From Burkholderiales bacterium (GTDB lineage: Bacteria; Pseudomonadota; Gammaproteobacteria; Burkholderiales; Burkholderiaceae_C): a stretch of 64,000 bases of DNA. Below are positions 34,843 to 45,205 of this stretch, piece after piece; the stretch's first letter is position 1, and the number at the start of each line of letters is the position of its first letter. Under the pieces are notes generated by a model that saw only the letters and a program-made list of their open reading frames with translations, did no database searches and was not told the origin of the DNA. The stretch spans positions 1 through 64,000 of the forward strand of contig JACRAY010000020.1 of NCBI GenBank assembly GCA_016213325.1. Direction: 5' to 3'. The translations under genes were made by a program, and so were the position numbers.

Positions 34843-36554
34843 TGCCGCTTGCCCCCGACCTGGTGAACCGGCCGGCCCTGCCGCGCGAGCCCGGCGCGGA
34901 CGACTCGGCCTTCCTGCGCGTGTGGCGCGGCTTCATGTCGGCGCGCGTCATCATCGCCGTGGCGCTGATGCTGCTGCTGGGCCTGCTGTACAGCCTGGTG
35001 CCCACGCGCGGCGTCAACGACTGGCTGATGGGCCTGTGCGTCACCTACATGGCGGCCGCCATCCTGGTGCGGCTGTTCATGCGCGCCGTGCCGCCGGGCA
35101 AGGCGTTCGACCCGCAATGGGTCTCCACCATCGGCATCGACCTGCTGGCCTTCTCGACGCTGCAGTTCCTGCAGGCAGGCGGCGTCAACTACCTGCCCCT
35201 CTTCGCGCTGCCGGTGCTGACCGCGGGCGTCATGGGTTCGACGCTGCTGGCCATGGGCACCACTGCGGCCGTCACCCTGCTGCTGCTGGTGGACGCGTGG
35301 CTGTGGGTGCTGCACGTGCCGGACGACATGGCGTCGCGCTTCACGCAGGCGGGGCTGACCGGCGTGGGCTACTTCGCGGTGGCGCTGCTGGCCAACCAAC
35401 TCGCACAGCGGCTGGCCAGCGAGGAGAGCGAGGCCCGCCGCAGCCGCGCCGCGGCCCACATGCAGGCGCAGGTGAACGAACTGGTGGTGGAGCACCTGGG
35501 CGACGGCGTGCTGGTGCTGGGCGCCGAAGCGCAGGTCTACAGCGCCAACCCCGCGGCGCGGCGGCTGCTCGGCTGCGAATCCGACGTTCTCGCCATGCCG
35601 TTCGCGCTGGGCTCGCGCCCTGCCTGGCGGCCGCTGCTGGACATCGCGCGGCGCACCATCGCCGAGCTGCTGCCGCAGGCCGGCGAGGTGGCGCTGGTCA
35701 CCGCCCCCGGCGAACGCCACCTGGTGAACGTGCGCACGCGCCTGACCGAGCCGCAGCGGGCGTCGGCGCAGAGCCTGTGCGTGATGTTCCTGGAAGACCT
35801 GCGCGAGGTCGAGGCCAAGCTGCGCACCGAGAAACTCGCCGCCATGGGCCGCATGTCGGCCGCCGTGGCGCACGAAATCCGCAACCCGCTGGCGGCCATC
35901 GCGCAGGCCAACGCCCTGCTGGAAGAAGAGCTGTCCGACCCGACGCAGCGGCAGTTGTCGGCGCTGGTGCAGCAGAACGTGCGGCGCCTGTCGCACATCG
36001 TCGAGGAGATCCTGGACCTGGCGCGCGTGCAGCAGCAGCAGGCCGCGCCGCCCGCCTCGCTGGCGCTGGACGAGGTGGCCGGGGTGGTGTGCGACGACTG
36101 GGTGCGGCAGGTGCAGGCCGGCGCCTCGCGCCTGTACCTGCAGCAGGAAGCGCGGGGCGTGCAGGTGGCCTTCGAGCCCGAGCACCTGCGCCGGGTGCTG
36201 GTGAACCTGCTGGACAACGCCATTCGCTACGCCGGCCAGGAGCCCGACTCGATCCGCGTGACCACCGAAGCCGCCACCGAGACCGCGTGGCTGCGCGTGT
36301 GGAGCGACGGCCCGCCCATCGAGCAGGGCGTGCAGCGCCACCTGTTCGAGCCGTTCTTCTCCTCCGAAAGCCGCTCCAGCGGCCTGGGCCTGTACATCTG
36401 CCGCGAGCTGTGCGAGCGGCACGGCGCGGCCATCGGCTACCGGCGCGCGCCGGCCGTTGACGGCGTGCGCGAAGGCAACGAGTTCTTCGTGGTTTTCCAG
36501 CGTCCGCGCCGGCTGGTGGGCGGCAGCGCGCCGTTTGACACAATGGCAGCCTGA
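34842..36554 (+). CDS. pilS: Two-component sensor histidine kinase PilS
   Basis: A 570-residue membrane kinase with about six N-terminal membrane helices (about 34-190), a PAS-like segment (about 215-320), the HisKA box with phospho-acceptor H344 (AAVAHEIRNPLAAI), and a C-terminal HATPase with N-box (LVNLLDNAIRYA) and G-box (SSGLGLYICRELCERHG). Layout and pairing with the next gene match PilS, which controls type IV pilin expression through PilR and sigma-54. It could alternatively be an RpfC/NtrB-like relative, but the ffh/ampD neighbourhood supports PilS. Confidence 0.9.
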   Translation: MPLAPDLVNRPALPREPGADDSAFLRVWRGFMSARVIIAVALMLLLGLLYSLVPTRGVNDWLMGLCVTYMAAAILVRLFMRAVPPGKAFDPQWVSTIGIDLLAFSTLQFLQAGGVNYLPLFALPVLTAGVMGSTLLAMGTTAAVTLLLLVDAWLWVLHVPDDMASRFTQAGLTGVGYFAVALLANQLAQRLASEESEARRSRAAAHMQAQVNELVVEHLGDGVLVLGAEAQVYSANPAARRLLGCESDVLAMPFALGSRPAWRPLLDIARRTIAELLPQAGEVALVTAPGERHLVNVRTRLTEPQRASAQSLCVMFLEDLREVEAKLRTEKLAAMGRMSAAVAHEIRNPLAAIAQANALLEEELSDPTQRQLSALVQQNVRRLSHIVEEILDLARVQQQQAAPPASLALDEVAGVVCDDWVRQVQAGASRLYLQQEARGVQVAFEPEHLRRVLVNLLDNAIRYAGQEPDSIRVTTEAATETAWLRVWSDGPPIEQGVQRHLFEPFFSSESRSSGLGLYICRELCERHGAAIGYRRAPAVDGVREGNEFFVVFQRPRRLVGGSAPFDTMAA

Positions 36555-36559
36555 AAGCC

Positions 36560-38039
<1,480 letters not shown>

Positions 38040-38059
<20 letters not shown>

Positions 38060-38621
38060 CGCAGCCGTGTGGCGCGACGGCTGGTACGCCTTCGCCCGGC
38101 GGCTAGCCTCGCCCAACTTCGGCCCGCGGCCCGAAGGCGCGGCCATCGAACTGGTCGTCGTGCATTCCATCAGCCTGCCGCCCGGTGTGTATGGCGGCGA
38201 CGAGGTGCAGCAGCTCTTCACCAACACGCTGGACTGGGACGCGCACCCGTACTTCCAGGCGATCCGCGGCATGCAGGTGTCGGCGCATTTCTATGTGCGG
38301 CGCGGCGGCGAGCTGTGGCAGTTCGTGAGCTGCGACGACCGCGCCTGGCATGCCGGAGCGTCGTCGTGGTGCGGCCGCGGCAACTGCAACGACTACTCGA
38401 TCGGCATCGAGCTGGAAGGCCTGGAGCACGAAGCCTTCGAGCCGGCGCAGTACGAAACGCTGGCCGGCCTGTGCGCCGCCATCGTGCAGCAGTACCCCAT
38501 CACCCACATCGCCGGCCATGAGCACATCGCCCCCGGGCGCAAGCAGGACCCGGGGTCGCAGTTCGACTGGGCCTTGCTGCGCGACTCGCTGGGCTGGCCG
38601 GCGGAGCGCTTCGGCGCATGA
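38040..38621 (+). CDS. ampD: 1,6-anhydro-N-acetylmuramyl-L-alanine amidase AmpD
   Basis: A 193-residue cytoplasmic zinc amidase of the amidase_2 family. Zinc ligands are the His of VVVHSISLPPG (H42), the His of HIAGHEHIAPGRK and the Asp of QDPGSQFDW. AmpD cleaves anhydro-muropeptides during cell-wall recycling, and its loss induces AmpC beta-lactamase in many bacteria. The ATG at 38040 overlaps the end of pilR by 20 bp. An ACGCAGAAG repeat begins 17 bp after the stop and may end the ffh-divergent operon. Confidence 0.94.
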
Positions 38622-38637
38622 GCATCGTGGTCTCCGG

Positions 38638-38753
38638 CGAGGTCTTGAACGCAGAAGACGCAGAAGGAAATTCAAAAGACGCAGAAGGAATCCGGGGAAA
38701 TCCTTCTGCGTCTTTTGGCTGTTCTTCTGCGTCTTCTGCGTTCAGAACCTCCG
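38638..38753. repeat. ACGCAGAAG-family palindromic repeat, copy C
   Basis: The left arm GAGGTCTTGAACGCAGAAGA continues CGCAGAAGG; the right arm ends TTCTGCGTTCAGAACCTC. An inner pair (AAGACGCAGAAGGAATCC with GGAAATCCTTCTGCGTCTTT) forms a second hairpin level. The upstream flank TGGTCTCCGGCGAGGTCTTG is close to the extended arm of copy A (TGGTCTCCGGTTGGGTCTTG), so copies A and C share a longer ancestor. Confidence 0.85.
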
Positions 38754-38981
38754 AGGATGCCAAAGCAGTTGCCGCGCGGCAACGCGGCCGTAAAGGTTTT
38801 GCACCGCGCGCCTCGATTCGCGCCGAGCCAGACTGCACGCGCCCTGCGCAGCGGAATCGCCCGACAGGCCGCACCAGGTCTTGCGTGTGCACAACGCATC
38901 GCGCGCGCACGCGGGCGGCTCGCAAGGGCGCGCACAGCCGCTCAACACGCTATCCACAGACTTTTCCCCGCGCTGGTGAAA
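38754..38981. other. Non-coding spacer upstream of nrdA
   Basis: No supported gene lies here. A perfect palindrome GTTGCCGCGCGGCAAC occupies 38768-38783. CTATCCACA at 38950-38958 matches the DnaA box TTATCCACA at 8 of 9 positions, which is notable because nrdAB of E. coli is DnaA-controlled, but a single such match can be chance. Confidence 0.4.
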
Positions 38982-39029
38982 ACACTACATCTAGTGGCTT
39001 GTAAAGGTCCGGACCACTAGCTATAGTGC
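38982..39029 (+). promoter_or_regulatory. nrdA promoter with two NrdR-like boxes
   Basis: Two 16-bp sites resemble the NrdR consensus ACACWATATATWGTGT: ACACTACATCTAGTGG (38982-38997) and CCACTAGCTATAGTGC (39014-39029). Their starts are 32 bp apart, about three helical turns, the usual NrdR spacing. Between and over them lies a sigma-70-like promoter, TTGTAA (38999-39004), 17 bp, TATAGT (39022-39027). Repression by NrdR-dATP/ATP is therefore expected. Confidence 0.8.
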
Positions 39030-39095
39030 CCCGAGCATCCGCGGGGACGGTACACTCCGCCCTCGCCGAGAAGAACCACAGCAGAGGAAAGTAGC

Positions 39096-41993
39096 ATGCA
39101 GCCTGCCTTGAACAGCCCCGCCGCCAGCGCCACCATCGGCGCGCAGATCACCGCCTCCCTGAACGCCGAAGCCGCCACCAACCCGCTGGCGCACTACCAG
39201 ATCATCCGCCGCAACGGGTCGGTCGTCCCCTTCGAACCCAACAAGATCGCCATCGCCATGATGAAGGCGTTCCTGGCCGTGCACGGCACGCAAGGCGCCG
39301 CCTCGGCGTCGGTGCGCGAGACGGTCGACCAGCTCACGCAGTCCGTCATCCGCGCGCTGGTGCGCTCGCGCCCGGGCGGCGGCACCTTCCACATCGAAGA
39401 CGTGCAGGACCAGGTGGAACTGGGCCTCATGCGCAGCGGCCAGCACGACGTGGCCCGCGCCTACGTGCTGTACCGCGAGCGCCGCGCGCAGGAGCGCGCC
39501 AAGCAGCGCCAGGCCGAAGCGCCCAAGCCGCCGGTGTTCCACGTGCTCGACGGCGGCCAGCGCGTGCCGCTGGACATCGGCACCCTGCAGGCGCTGATCG
39601 TCAGTGCCTGCCAGGGCCTGGGCGACGACTTCAAGCCCGACCCCATCGTGGCCGAGACGCTGCGCAACCTGTACGACGGCGTGCCGCTGGACGAGGTGTA
39701 CAAGGCCTCCATCCTGGCCGCCCGCACGCTGATCGAGAAGGATCCCGACTACACCTACGTCACCGCCCGCCTGCTGCTGCACACGATCTTCAAGGAGATC
39801 CTGGGCCGCGAAGTGGCGCCGGCCGAGCGCGGCGAGGCCTACACCGACTACTTCCCCGGCTTCATCAAGACCGGCGTCGACAACGAGCTGCTCGACGAGA
39901 AGCTGCTGCAGTACGACCTGAAGCGCCTGGGTGCCGCGCTCAAGTCCGACCGCGACCTGAAGTTCGACTACCTGGGCCTGCAGACCCTGTACGACCGCTA
40001 CTTCCTGCACGTGCGCAAGCACCGCATCGAGCTGCCGCAGGCCTTCTTCATGCGCGTGGCGATGGGCCTGGCGCTCAACGAGATCGACCGCGAAGCCCGC
40101 GCCATCGAGTTCTACGAGGTGCTGTCCAGCTTCGACTTCATGTCGTCGACGCCCACCCTGTTCAACAGCGGCACGCTGCGCTCGCAGCTGTCGTCGTGCT
40201 ACCTCACGACCGTGCCGGACGACCTGGATGGCATCTACGAGTCGATCAAGGAAAACGCCCTGCTGTCCAAGTTTGCCGGCGGGCTGGGCAACGACTGGAC
40301 GCGCGTGCGCGCGCTCGGCTCCCACATCAAGGGCACCAACGGCGAGTCGCAGGGCGTGGTGCCGTTCCTGAAGGTGGTGAACGACACCGCCGTGGCCGTC
40401 AACCAGGGCGGCAAGCGCAAGGGCGCGGTCTGCACCTACCTGGAAAGCTGGCACCTCGACATCGAGGAATTCCTGGAACTGCGCAAGAACACGGGCGACG
40501 ACCGCCGGCGCACCCACGACATGAACACGGCCAACTGGATCCCCGACCTGTTCATGCGCCGCGTGATGGAAAAAGGCGAATGGACCCTGTTCTCCCCGTC
40601 GTCCGTGCCCGACCTGCACGACCGCTTCGGCACCGACTTCGAGCGTGCCTACGTGGCCTACGAAGAGAAGGCGAAGCGCGGCGAGATCAAGCCCTGCAAG
40701 ACGGTGCCCGCCACCGACATGTGGCGCAAGATGCTGTCGATGCTGTTCGAGACCGGCCACCCCTGGATCACCTTCAAGGACGCCTGCAACGTGCGCTCGC
40801 CGCAGCAGCACGTGGGCGTGGTGCACTCGTCCAACCTGTGCACCGAGATCACCCTGAACACCTCCGACACCGAAACGGCGGTGTGCAACCTGGGCTCGGT
40901 CAACCTGCTCAACCACATAAACGCCGGCGCGCTCGACCACGACAAGCTGAAGCGCACCATCGCCACGGCCATGCGGATGCTCGACAACGTGATCGACATC
41001 AACTACTACGCCGTGAAGAAGGCGCGCGACTCCAACATGCGCCACCGCCCGGTCGGGCTGGGCGTCATGGGCTTCCAGGACGCGCTGTACGAGTTGCGCA
41101 TTCCCTACGCCAGCGAGCAGGCCGTCACGTTCGCCGACCAGTCGATGGAGGCGGTCTGCTACTACGCCTACTGGGCGTCCACCGAGCTCGCCCGCGAGCG
41201 CGGCCGCTACTCCAGTTACCGGGGGTCGCTGTGGGACAAGGGCGTGATGCCGCTGGACACGCTGGAACTGCTGGCCGAGCAGCGCGGCGGCTATGTCGAG
41301 GTGGACCGCTCGGCGTCGCTGGACTGGGACGCCCTGCGCGCGAAGATCGCCGCCGACGGCATGCGCAACAGCAACTGCATCGCCATCGCGCCCACCGCCA
41401 CCATCTCCAACATCATCGGGGTGGACGCCTCGATCGAGCCGTGCTTCGGCAACCTGTCGGTCAAGTCCAACCTGTCCGGCGAGTTCACCATCATCAACCA
41501 CTACCTGGTGCGCGACCTGAAGCGCCTGGGGCTGTGGGACGACGTGATGGTGATGGACCTGAAGCACTTCGACGGCTCGCTGCGCCCGATCGACCGGGTG
41601 CCGCAGGACGTGAAGGCGCTCTACGCCACCGCGTTCGAAGTCGAGCCGGTGTGGCTGGTGGAAGCCGCTGCGCGCCGCCAGAAGTGGATCGACCAGGCGC
41701 AGTCGCTCAATATCTATATGGCGGGCGCCTCGGGCAAGAAGCTCGACGAGACCTACAAGCTGGCGTGGCTGCGCGGCCTGAAGACCACCTACTACCTGCG
41801 CACCACCAGCGCCACGCAAGCCGAGAAGTCGACGGTGCAGTCGGGCCGGCTGAACGCGGTGTCGAACAGCAGCGGTGCGAGTTCGCTCGAAGCAGCAGCG
41901 GCCGCCGCACGCACGCAGATGGAGGCCGCAGCGCCCGCGACCGACATCAAGTTCTGCGCGATCGACGATCCGTCGTGCGAAGCGTGCCAGTGA
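39096..41993 (+). CDS. nrdA: Ribonucleoside-diphosphate reductase class Ia, alpha subunit
   Basis: The 965-residue catalytic subunit reduces ribonucleoside diphosphates to deoxyribonucleotides. A first ATP-cone lies at about 34-135 (YQIIRRNGSVVPFEPNKIAI) and a second degenerate cone at about 147-245, which explains the length compared with the 761-residue E. coli enzyme. Active-site segments include SSCYLTTVPD, SSNLCTEITLN (catalytic Cys and Glu), and the C-terminal redox pair in PSCEACQ. GAGGAAA precedes the ATG. It pairs with nrdB 138 bp downstream, with a further promoter in that gap. Confidence 0.96.
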   Translation: MQPALNSPAASATIGAQITASLNAEAATNPLAHYQIIRRNGSVVPFEPNKIAIAMMKAFLAVHGTQGAASASVRETVDQLTQSVIRALVRSRPGGGTFHIEDVQDQVELGLMRSGQHDVARAYVLYRERRAQERAKQRQAEAPKPPVFHVLDGGQRVPLDIGTLQALIVSACQGLGDDFKPDPIVAETLRNLYDGVPLDEVYKASILAARTLIEKDPDYTYVTARLLLHTIFKEILGREVAPAERGEAYTDYFPGFIKTGVDNELLDEKLLQYDLKRLGAALKSDRDLKFDYLGLQTLYDRYFLHVRKHRIELPQAFFMRVAMGLALNEIDREARAIEFYEVLSSFDFMSSTPTLFNSGTLRSQLSSCYLTTVPDDLDGIYESIKENALLSKFAGGLGNDWTRVRALGSHIKGTNGESQGVVPFLKVVNDTAVAVNQGGKRKGAVCTYLESWHLDIEEFLELRKNTGDDRRRTHDMNTANWIPDLFMRRVMEKGEWTLFSPSSVPDLHDRFGTDFERAYVAYEEKAKRGEIKPCKTVPATDMWRKMLSMLFETGHPWITFKDACNVRSPQQHVGVVHSSNLCTEITLNTSDTETAVCNLGSVNLLNHINAGALDHDKLKRTIATAMRMLDNVIDINYYAVKKARDSNMRHRPVGLGVMGFQDALYELRIPYASEQAVTFADQSMEAVCYYAYWASTELARERGRYSSYRGSLWDKGVMPLDTLELLAEQRGGYVEVDRSASLDWDALRAKIAADGMRNSNCIAIAPTATISNIIGVDASIEPCFGNLSVKSNLSGEFTIINHYLVRDLKRLGLWDDVMVMDLKHFDGSLRPIDRVPQDVKALYATAFEVEPVWLVEAAARRQKWIDQAQSLNIYMAGASGKKLDETYKLAWLRGLKTTYYLRTTSATQAEKSTVQSGRLNAVSNSSGASSLEAAAAAARTQMEAAAPATDIKFCAIDDPSCEACQ

Positions 41994-42014
41994 TCGACTG
42001 CAAAGAAAACCGAA

Positions 42015-42045
42015 GCGTCGGCGTTGTCTGACAAAACGCCGATGC
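42015..42045. other. Hairpin in the nrdA-nrdB gap
   Basis: Arms GCGTCGGCGTT and AACGCCGATGC pair over 11 bp with one mismatch (loop of 9). There is no T-run, so it is more likely an mRNA stability or processing hairpin than a terminator. Confidence 0.5.
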
Positions 42046-42084
42046 AATTGAGCAACAGAATCGGGCGCTGATGTGAACGGACAC

Positions 42085-42123
42085 TTTGCATTCCGCATCA
42101 GTGCTCACATAATCCGAGCACTG
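42085..42123 (+). promoter_or_regulatory. Possible internal nrdB promoter with perfect inverted repeat
   Basis: TTTGCA (42085-42090), a 17-bp spacer and CATAAT (42108-42113) look like a sigma-70 promoter. A perfect inverted repeat CAGTGCTC / GAGCACTG (42099-42123, 9-base loop) covers the -10 and ends at the nrdB ribosome site. It may be an operator or a start-site hairpin. It does not match the NrdR box. Confidence 0.5.
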
Positions 42124-42131
42124 GAAAACTT

Positions 42132-43322
42132 ATGTTGACCTGGGACGACGAAGTCAAGCCCGCACCGTCGAATCTACCGAGCAGCGGCATGCCCTACAGC
42201 CGCGAGGTAAACCCTTCTCCACTTCTTCAGCTGGCACCTGTCGCGGCGCAGCCCGTGGTGATGACGGTGCACCCCGAACACGACACGTCGCGCGGTACCG
42301 CCGCACGGCGCGTCTCGGCGGCCGACAAGCGCATCATCAACGGCCAGACCGACGTCAACCAGCTGGTGCCCTTCAAGTACAAGTGGGCCTGGGAGAAGTA
42401 CCTGTCCACCTGCGCCAACCACTGGATGCCGCAGGAAATCAACATGAACCGCGACATCGCCCTGTGGAAGGACCCCAACGGGCTGTCCGAGGACGAGCGC
42501 CGCATCATCAAGCGCAACCTGGGCTTCTTCGTCACCGCCGACTCGCTGGCCGCCAACAACATCGTGCTGGGCACCTACCGCCACATCACGGCGCCCGAAT
42601 GCCGCCAGTTCCTGCTGCGCCAGGCGTTCGAAGAGGCGATCCACACGCACGCCTACCAGTACATCGTGGAGTCGCTCGGCCTCGACGAGTCCGAGATCTT
42701 CAACGCGTACAACGAGATCGCCTCCATCCGCGACAAGGACCAGTTCCTGATCCCCTTCATCCAGGCGATCATGGACCCCAACTTCCACACGGGCACGCCC
42801 GAAGCCGACCAGAAGCTGCTGAAGAGCCTGATCGTCTTTGCCTGCCTGATGGAGGGCCTGTTCTTCTACGTGGGCTTCACGCAGATCCTGGCGCTGGGCC
42901 GGCAGAACAAGATGACGGGTGCTGCCGAGCAGTACCAGTACATCCTGCGCGACGAGTCGATGCACTGCAACTTCGGCATCGACCTGATCAACACCATCAA
43001 GCTGGAAAACCCCCACCTCTGGACGAGCGAGTTCAAGTCCGAGGTGAAGGGCCTGTTCCACCAAGCCGTCGAACTCGAGTACCGCTACGCCGAGGACACC
43101 ATGCCTCGCGGCGTGCTCGGCCTGAATGCGTCCATGTTCAAGGGCTACCTGCGCTACATCGCCAACCGGCGTGCCACGCAGATCGGCCTGGAAGCGCTTT
43201 TCCCGAACGAGGAAAACCCCTTCCCCTGGATGAGCGAAATGATTGACCTGAAGAAAGAGCGCAATTTCTTCGAGACCCGCGTGATCGAGTACCAGACGGG
43301 TGGCGCGCTTTCCTGGGATTGA
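42132..43322 (+). CDS. nrdB: Ribonucleoside-diphosphate reductase class Ia, beta subunit
   Basis: A 396-residue ferritin-like subunit that carries the diiron centre and tyrosyl radical. Ligand helices are visible: [12 protein letters not shown] (acidic ligand), [13 protein letters not shown] (E-x-x-H) and [14 protein letters not shown] (E-x-x-H). The C-terminus ends in the acidic and aromatic tail used to dock on NrdA. The N-terminal about 60 residues are extra relative to E. coli. The ATG follows GGAAAA. It probably is cotranscribed with nrdA and may have its own promoter. Confidence 0.95.
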   Translation: MLTWDDEVKPAPSNLPSSGMPYSREVNPSPLLQLAPVAAQPVVMTVHPEHDTSRGTAARRVSAADKRIINGQTDVNQLVPFKYKWAWEKYLSTCANHWMPQEINMNRDIALWKDPNGLSEDERRIIKRNLGFFVTADSLAANNIVLGTYRHITAPECRQFLLRQAFEEAIHTHAYQYIVESLGLDESEIFNAYNEIASIRDKDQFLIPFIQAIMDPNFHTGTPEADQKLLKSLIVFACLMEGLFFYVGFTQILALGRQNKMTGAAEQYQYILRDESMHCNFGIDLINTIKLENPHLWTSEFKSEVKGLFHQAVELEYRYAEDTMPRGVLGLNASMFKGYLRYIANRRATQIGLEALFPNEENPFPWMSEMIDLKKERNFFETRVIEYQTGGALSWD

Positions 43323-43407
43323 ACGGCAACTGCAAGGTAGTTTGGAATTCCCCGTCGCATCCACCGGCACCCAGAGGCCGGGGTTGCAGACGGGTTACGG
43401 TGTTCGG

Positions 43408-43431
43408 GGGGCTGGGCCTTGGCCCAACCCC
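43408..43431. terminator. Hairpin after nrdB
   Basis: GGGGCTGGGCC and GGCCCAACCCC form an 11-bp stem with one mismatch and a TT loop. No T-run follows, so it may act with Rho or as an mRNA 3' stabiliser. The rest of the 189-bp gap to the H1-like gene shows nothing further. Confidence 0.45.
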
Positions 43432-43511
43432 TCGGATCGCTTCGCGCCACCAACAACGTGCGGAGTGCTTCTTTGGTTGATGTGTGAGTCAACTTGAACA
43501 GGAGAATGGAA

Positions 43512-43961
43512 ATGGCAACTGCGAAGAAAGCTGCTGCGAAGAAGGCCCCGGCCAAGAAGGCAGCGAAGAAGACTGCGGCGAAGCGCCCGGCGGCGAAGAA
43601 GGCCGCCGCCAAGCGCCCGGCTGCGAAGAAGACCGCTGCGAAGCGCCCGGCAGCCAAGAAGGCGGCTGCGAAGCGCCCGGCAGCGAAGAAGGCTGCGAAG
43701 AAGGCGCCGGCGAAGAAGGCCGCTGCCAAGAAGACCGCGGCGAAGAAGACCGCAGCGAAGCGCCCGGCCGCCAAGAAGGCTGCCAAGAAGAAGGCGCCCG
43801 CGAAAAAGGCTGCGAAGAAGGCTGCGAAGGCTCCTGCTGCGAAAAAGGCGAAAGCCCCTGCTGCAAAGCCGGCTGCTGCTGCCGCTCCCGCGGCGCCTGC
43901 TGCCCAGACCACGCTGAACCCCCAGGCAGCCTGGCCGTTCCCGACGGCCGCGAAGCCCTGA
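43512..43961 (+). CDS. Histone H1-like lysine/alanine/proline-rich protein
   Basis: A 149-residue, extremely basic low-complexity protein made of KKAAAKKAP and AAKRPAAKK units. The 9-residue unit AAKRPAAKK recurs many times with near-identical codons, so the gene itself is a tandem repeat. A short Ala/Pro-rich tail (PAAKPAAAAAPAAPAAQTT) ends it. The pattern matches AlgP/PhaF-type C-terminal tails and bacterial H1-like proteins that bind DNA and help organise the chromosome. AGGAG precedes the ATG by seven bases. Copy number of the unit probably varies between strains. Confidence 0.85.
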   Translation: MATAKKAAAKKAPAKKAAKKTAAKRPAAKKAAAKRPAAKKTAAKRPAAKKAAAKRPAAKKAAKKAPAKKAAAKKTAAKKTAAKRPAAKKAAKKKAPAKKAAKKAAKAPAAKKAKAPAAKPAAAAAPAAPAAQTTLNPQAAWPFPTAAKP

Positions 43962-43981
43962 GACGTTTAGCTAGTCGACCC

Positions 43982-44030
43982 AAAGCCCGGCGCAAGCCGG
44001 GCTTTTTTCATTGGCTCCGCCAATGAAAAA
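43982..44030. terminator. Bidirectional terminator after the H1-like gene
   Basis: AAAGCCCGGC / GCCGGGCTTT with a GCAA tetraloop is followed by T residues. A second overlapping inverted repeat (CTTTTTTCATTGG / CCAATGAAAAAAG) gives a T-run for the other strand too. It separates the plus-strand nrd region from the convergent serine-hydrolase gene. Confidence 0.88.
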
Positions 44031-44067
44031 AGCCCGTTGGGCGGTCTCAGGAACCCCCTCACCCCAA

Positions 44068-44091
44068 CCCTCTCCCCCGAGGGGGAGAGGG
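44068..44091. repeat. CCCTCTCCCCC / GGGGGAGAGGG palindrome
   Basis: Perfect 11-bp arms around GA, preceded by CCCTCACCCCAA. This is a widespread extragenic palindrome type in proteobacteria. It lies 6 bp beyond the stop of the minus-strand hydrolase gene. Confidence 0.6.
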
Positions 44092-44096
44092 AGCAA

Positions 44097-45158
44097 TCAC
44101 GCAGTTGCTTCGACCACGCGCGCGGCCAGCCGCATGATGCCGTGGGTCTGCGCCTGCAACTGATGGGGCGGCGGGTCGGTGGCGGCGGTGGCGATCGAAA
44201 GGCGCAGGGCGGGCACGGCCAGCGCGAACTGGCCGCCATAGCCCCAGGCCCATGCGACGGCGTGGCCGTGCAGCGTGCCGGTGAACCACAGGTAGCCATA
44301 GCCGCTGTTCGCAATGGGCGGCAGCGGCCACGCATCGCCGGCATGCCGGCGCGTGCTCTCGGCGATCCACGCGGCCGGCACCACTTGCGTGCCCTGCCAA
44401 CGGCCTTCGTCGACCACCAGTTGCGCCAGCTTCAGCAGGTCGCGCGTGCCCAGTTGCAGGCCCGCGTAGGCCAGTTGCGAACGGCGCGCGTCCTGCCGCC
44501 ATGCGAAGTGGCCGATCGCGAGCGGCGCGAACAGCTCGCGCCGCGCGATCTCGGCCAGCGGCATGCGCCATGCACTTTGCAGGATAGGCGTGAGCAGCGA
44601 CACGGCCGCATCGTTGTAGTTCCAGCCGCCGCCGCCCATGGGCAGCGCCAGCACGTAGCCCACCGGGTCGCTGGCGCGCAGCATCTCGAAATACGATTTG
44701 CTCCAGTCATAAGTCAGGCCGCTGGTGCCCGTGAGGATCTGGCGCAGCGTGACGTTGTTGGCCGGCGCATCGGGCGCCTTGGCGACCGCTTCGGCCAGCA
44801 GTTCGCCCACCGTCGCTTCCAGGCTGCGCAGCCGCCCCTGCGCGAGCGCGATGCCCACCAGCATCGACACCACGCCCTTGGTCGCCGAGTTGACCTGCTG
44901 GATCGCGCCGGCGCCGGCGACCGCGTAATGCCGCTCGCCCACCAGTTTGCCGTTGCGCGCGACCACGAGCGTGCGCAGCCCGGCGGTGCGCGCGCCGTCG
45001 CCCAGGATCGCTTCGAGCCGCGCCGCATCAATGCCTTGCGTGTCCGGCGCGAAACCCCAGTTGGCCGCTTCGGCACGCGCGGTGTTGGGCAGCACGACCG
45101 GGGCCAACACTGCCGCTGCGAACCGGCGCCGGGACAACACGCACGAGGTGAACTGCAT
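44097..45158 (-). CDS. Serine hydrolase of the beta-lactamase/esterase family
   Basis: A 353-residue exported protein. A twin-arginine-like signal (SRRRFAAAVLAP, about 9-20) suggests folding before export. The catalytic S91-x-x-K94 (NSATKGVVSML) and a Tyr motif in GGGGWNYNDAAV mark the serine-beta-lactamase fold; a YGYGYLWF-like core follows. Relatives include class C beta-lactamases, EstB-type esterases and D-peptidases. Whether it attacks beta-lactams cannot be judged from sequence. It is divergent to the CitE-like gene with a 47-bp gap. Confidence 0.85.
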   Translation of the reverse strand: MQFTSCVLSRRRFAAAVLAPVVLPNTARAEAANWGFAPDTQGIDAARLEAILGDGARTAGLRTLVVARNGKLVGERHYAVAGAGAIQQVNSATKGVVSMLVGIALAQGRLRSLEATVGELLAEAVAKAPDAPANNVTLRQILTGTSGLTYDWSKSYFEMLRASDPVGYVLALPMGGGGWNYNDAAVSLLTPILQSAWRMPLAEIARRELFAPLAIGHFAWRQDARRSQLAYAGLQLGTRDLLKLAQLVVDEGRWQGTQVVPAAWIAESTRRHAGDAWPLPPIANSGYGYLWFTGTLHGHAVAWAWGYGGQFALAVPALRLSIATAATDPPPHQLQAQTHGIMRLAARVVEATA

Positions 45159-45205
45159 GCGGCCATTGTGCGGTACGCGGCGCGCGCTTGCGGCATCATC
45201 CGGCC

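Noticed and set aside
38768..38783. GTTGCCGCGCGGCAAC palindrome as a regulator site
   Set aside because: It is one GC-rich palindrome with no second copy near the promoter, and such palindromes are expected by chance in this composition.
39021..42098. Minus-strand frame of 1025 codons
   Set aside because: It is the complement of nrdA, low in family features and made open by third-position G/C bias.
43484..44026. Alternative frame of 180 codons over the H1-like gene
   Set aside because: It is a shifted reading of the tandem repeat; the frame with MATAKKAAAKK has the ribosome site and a known protein type.
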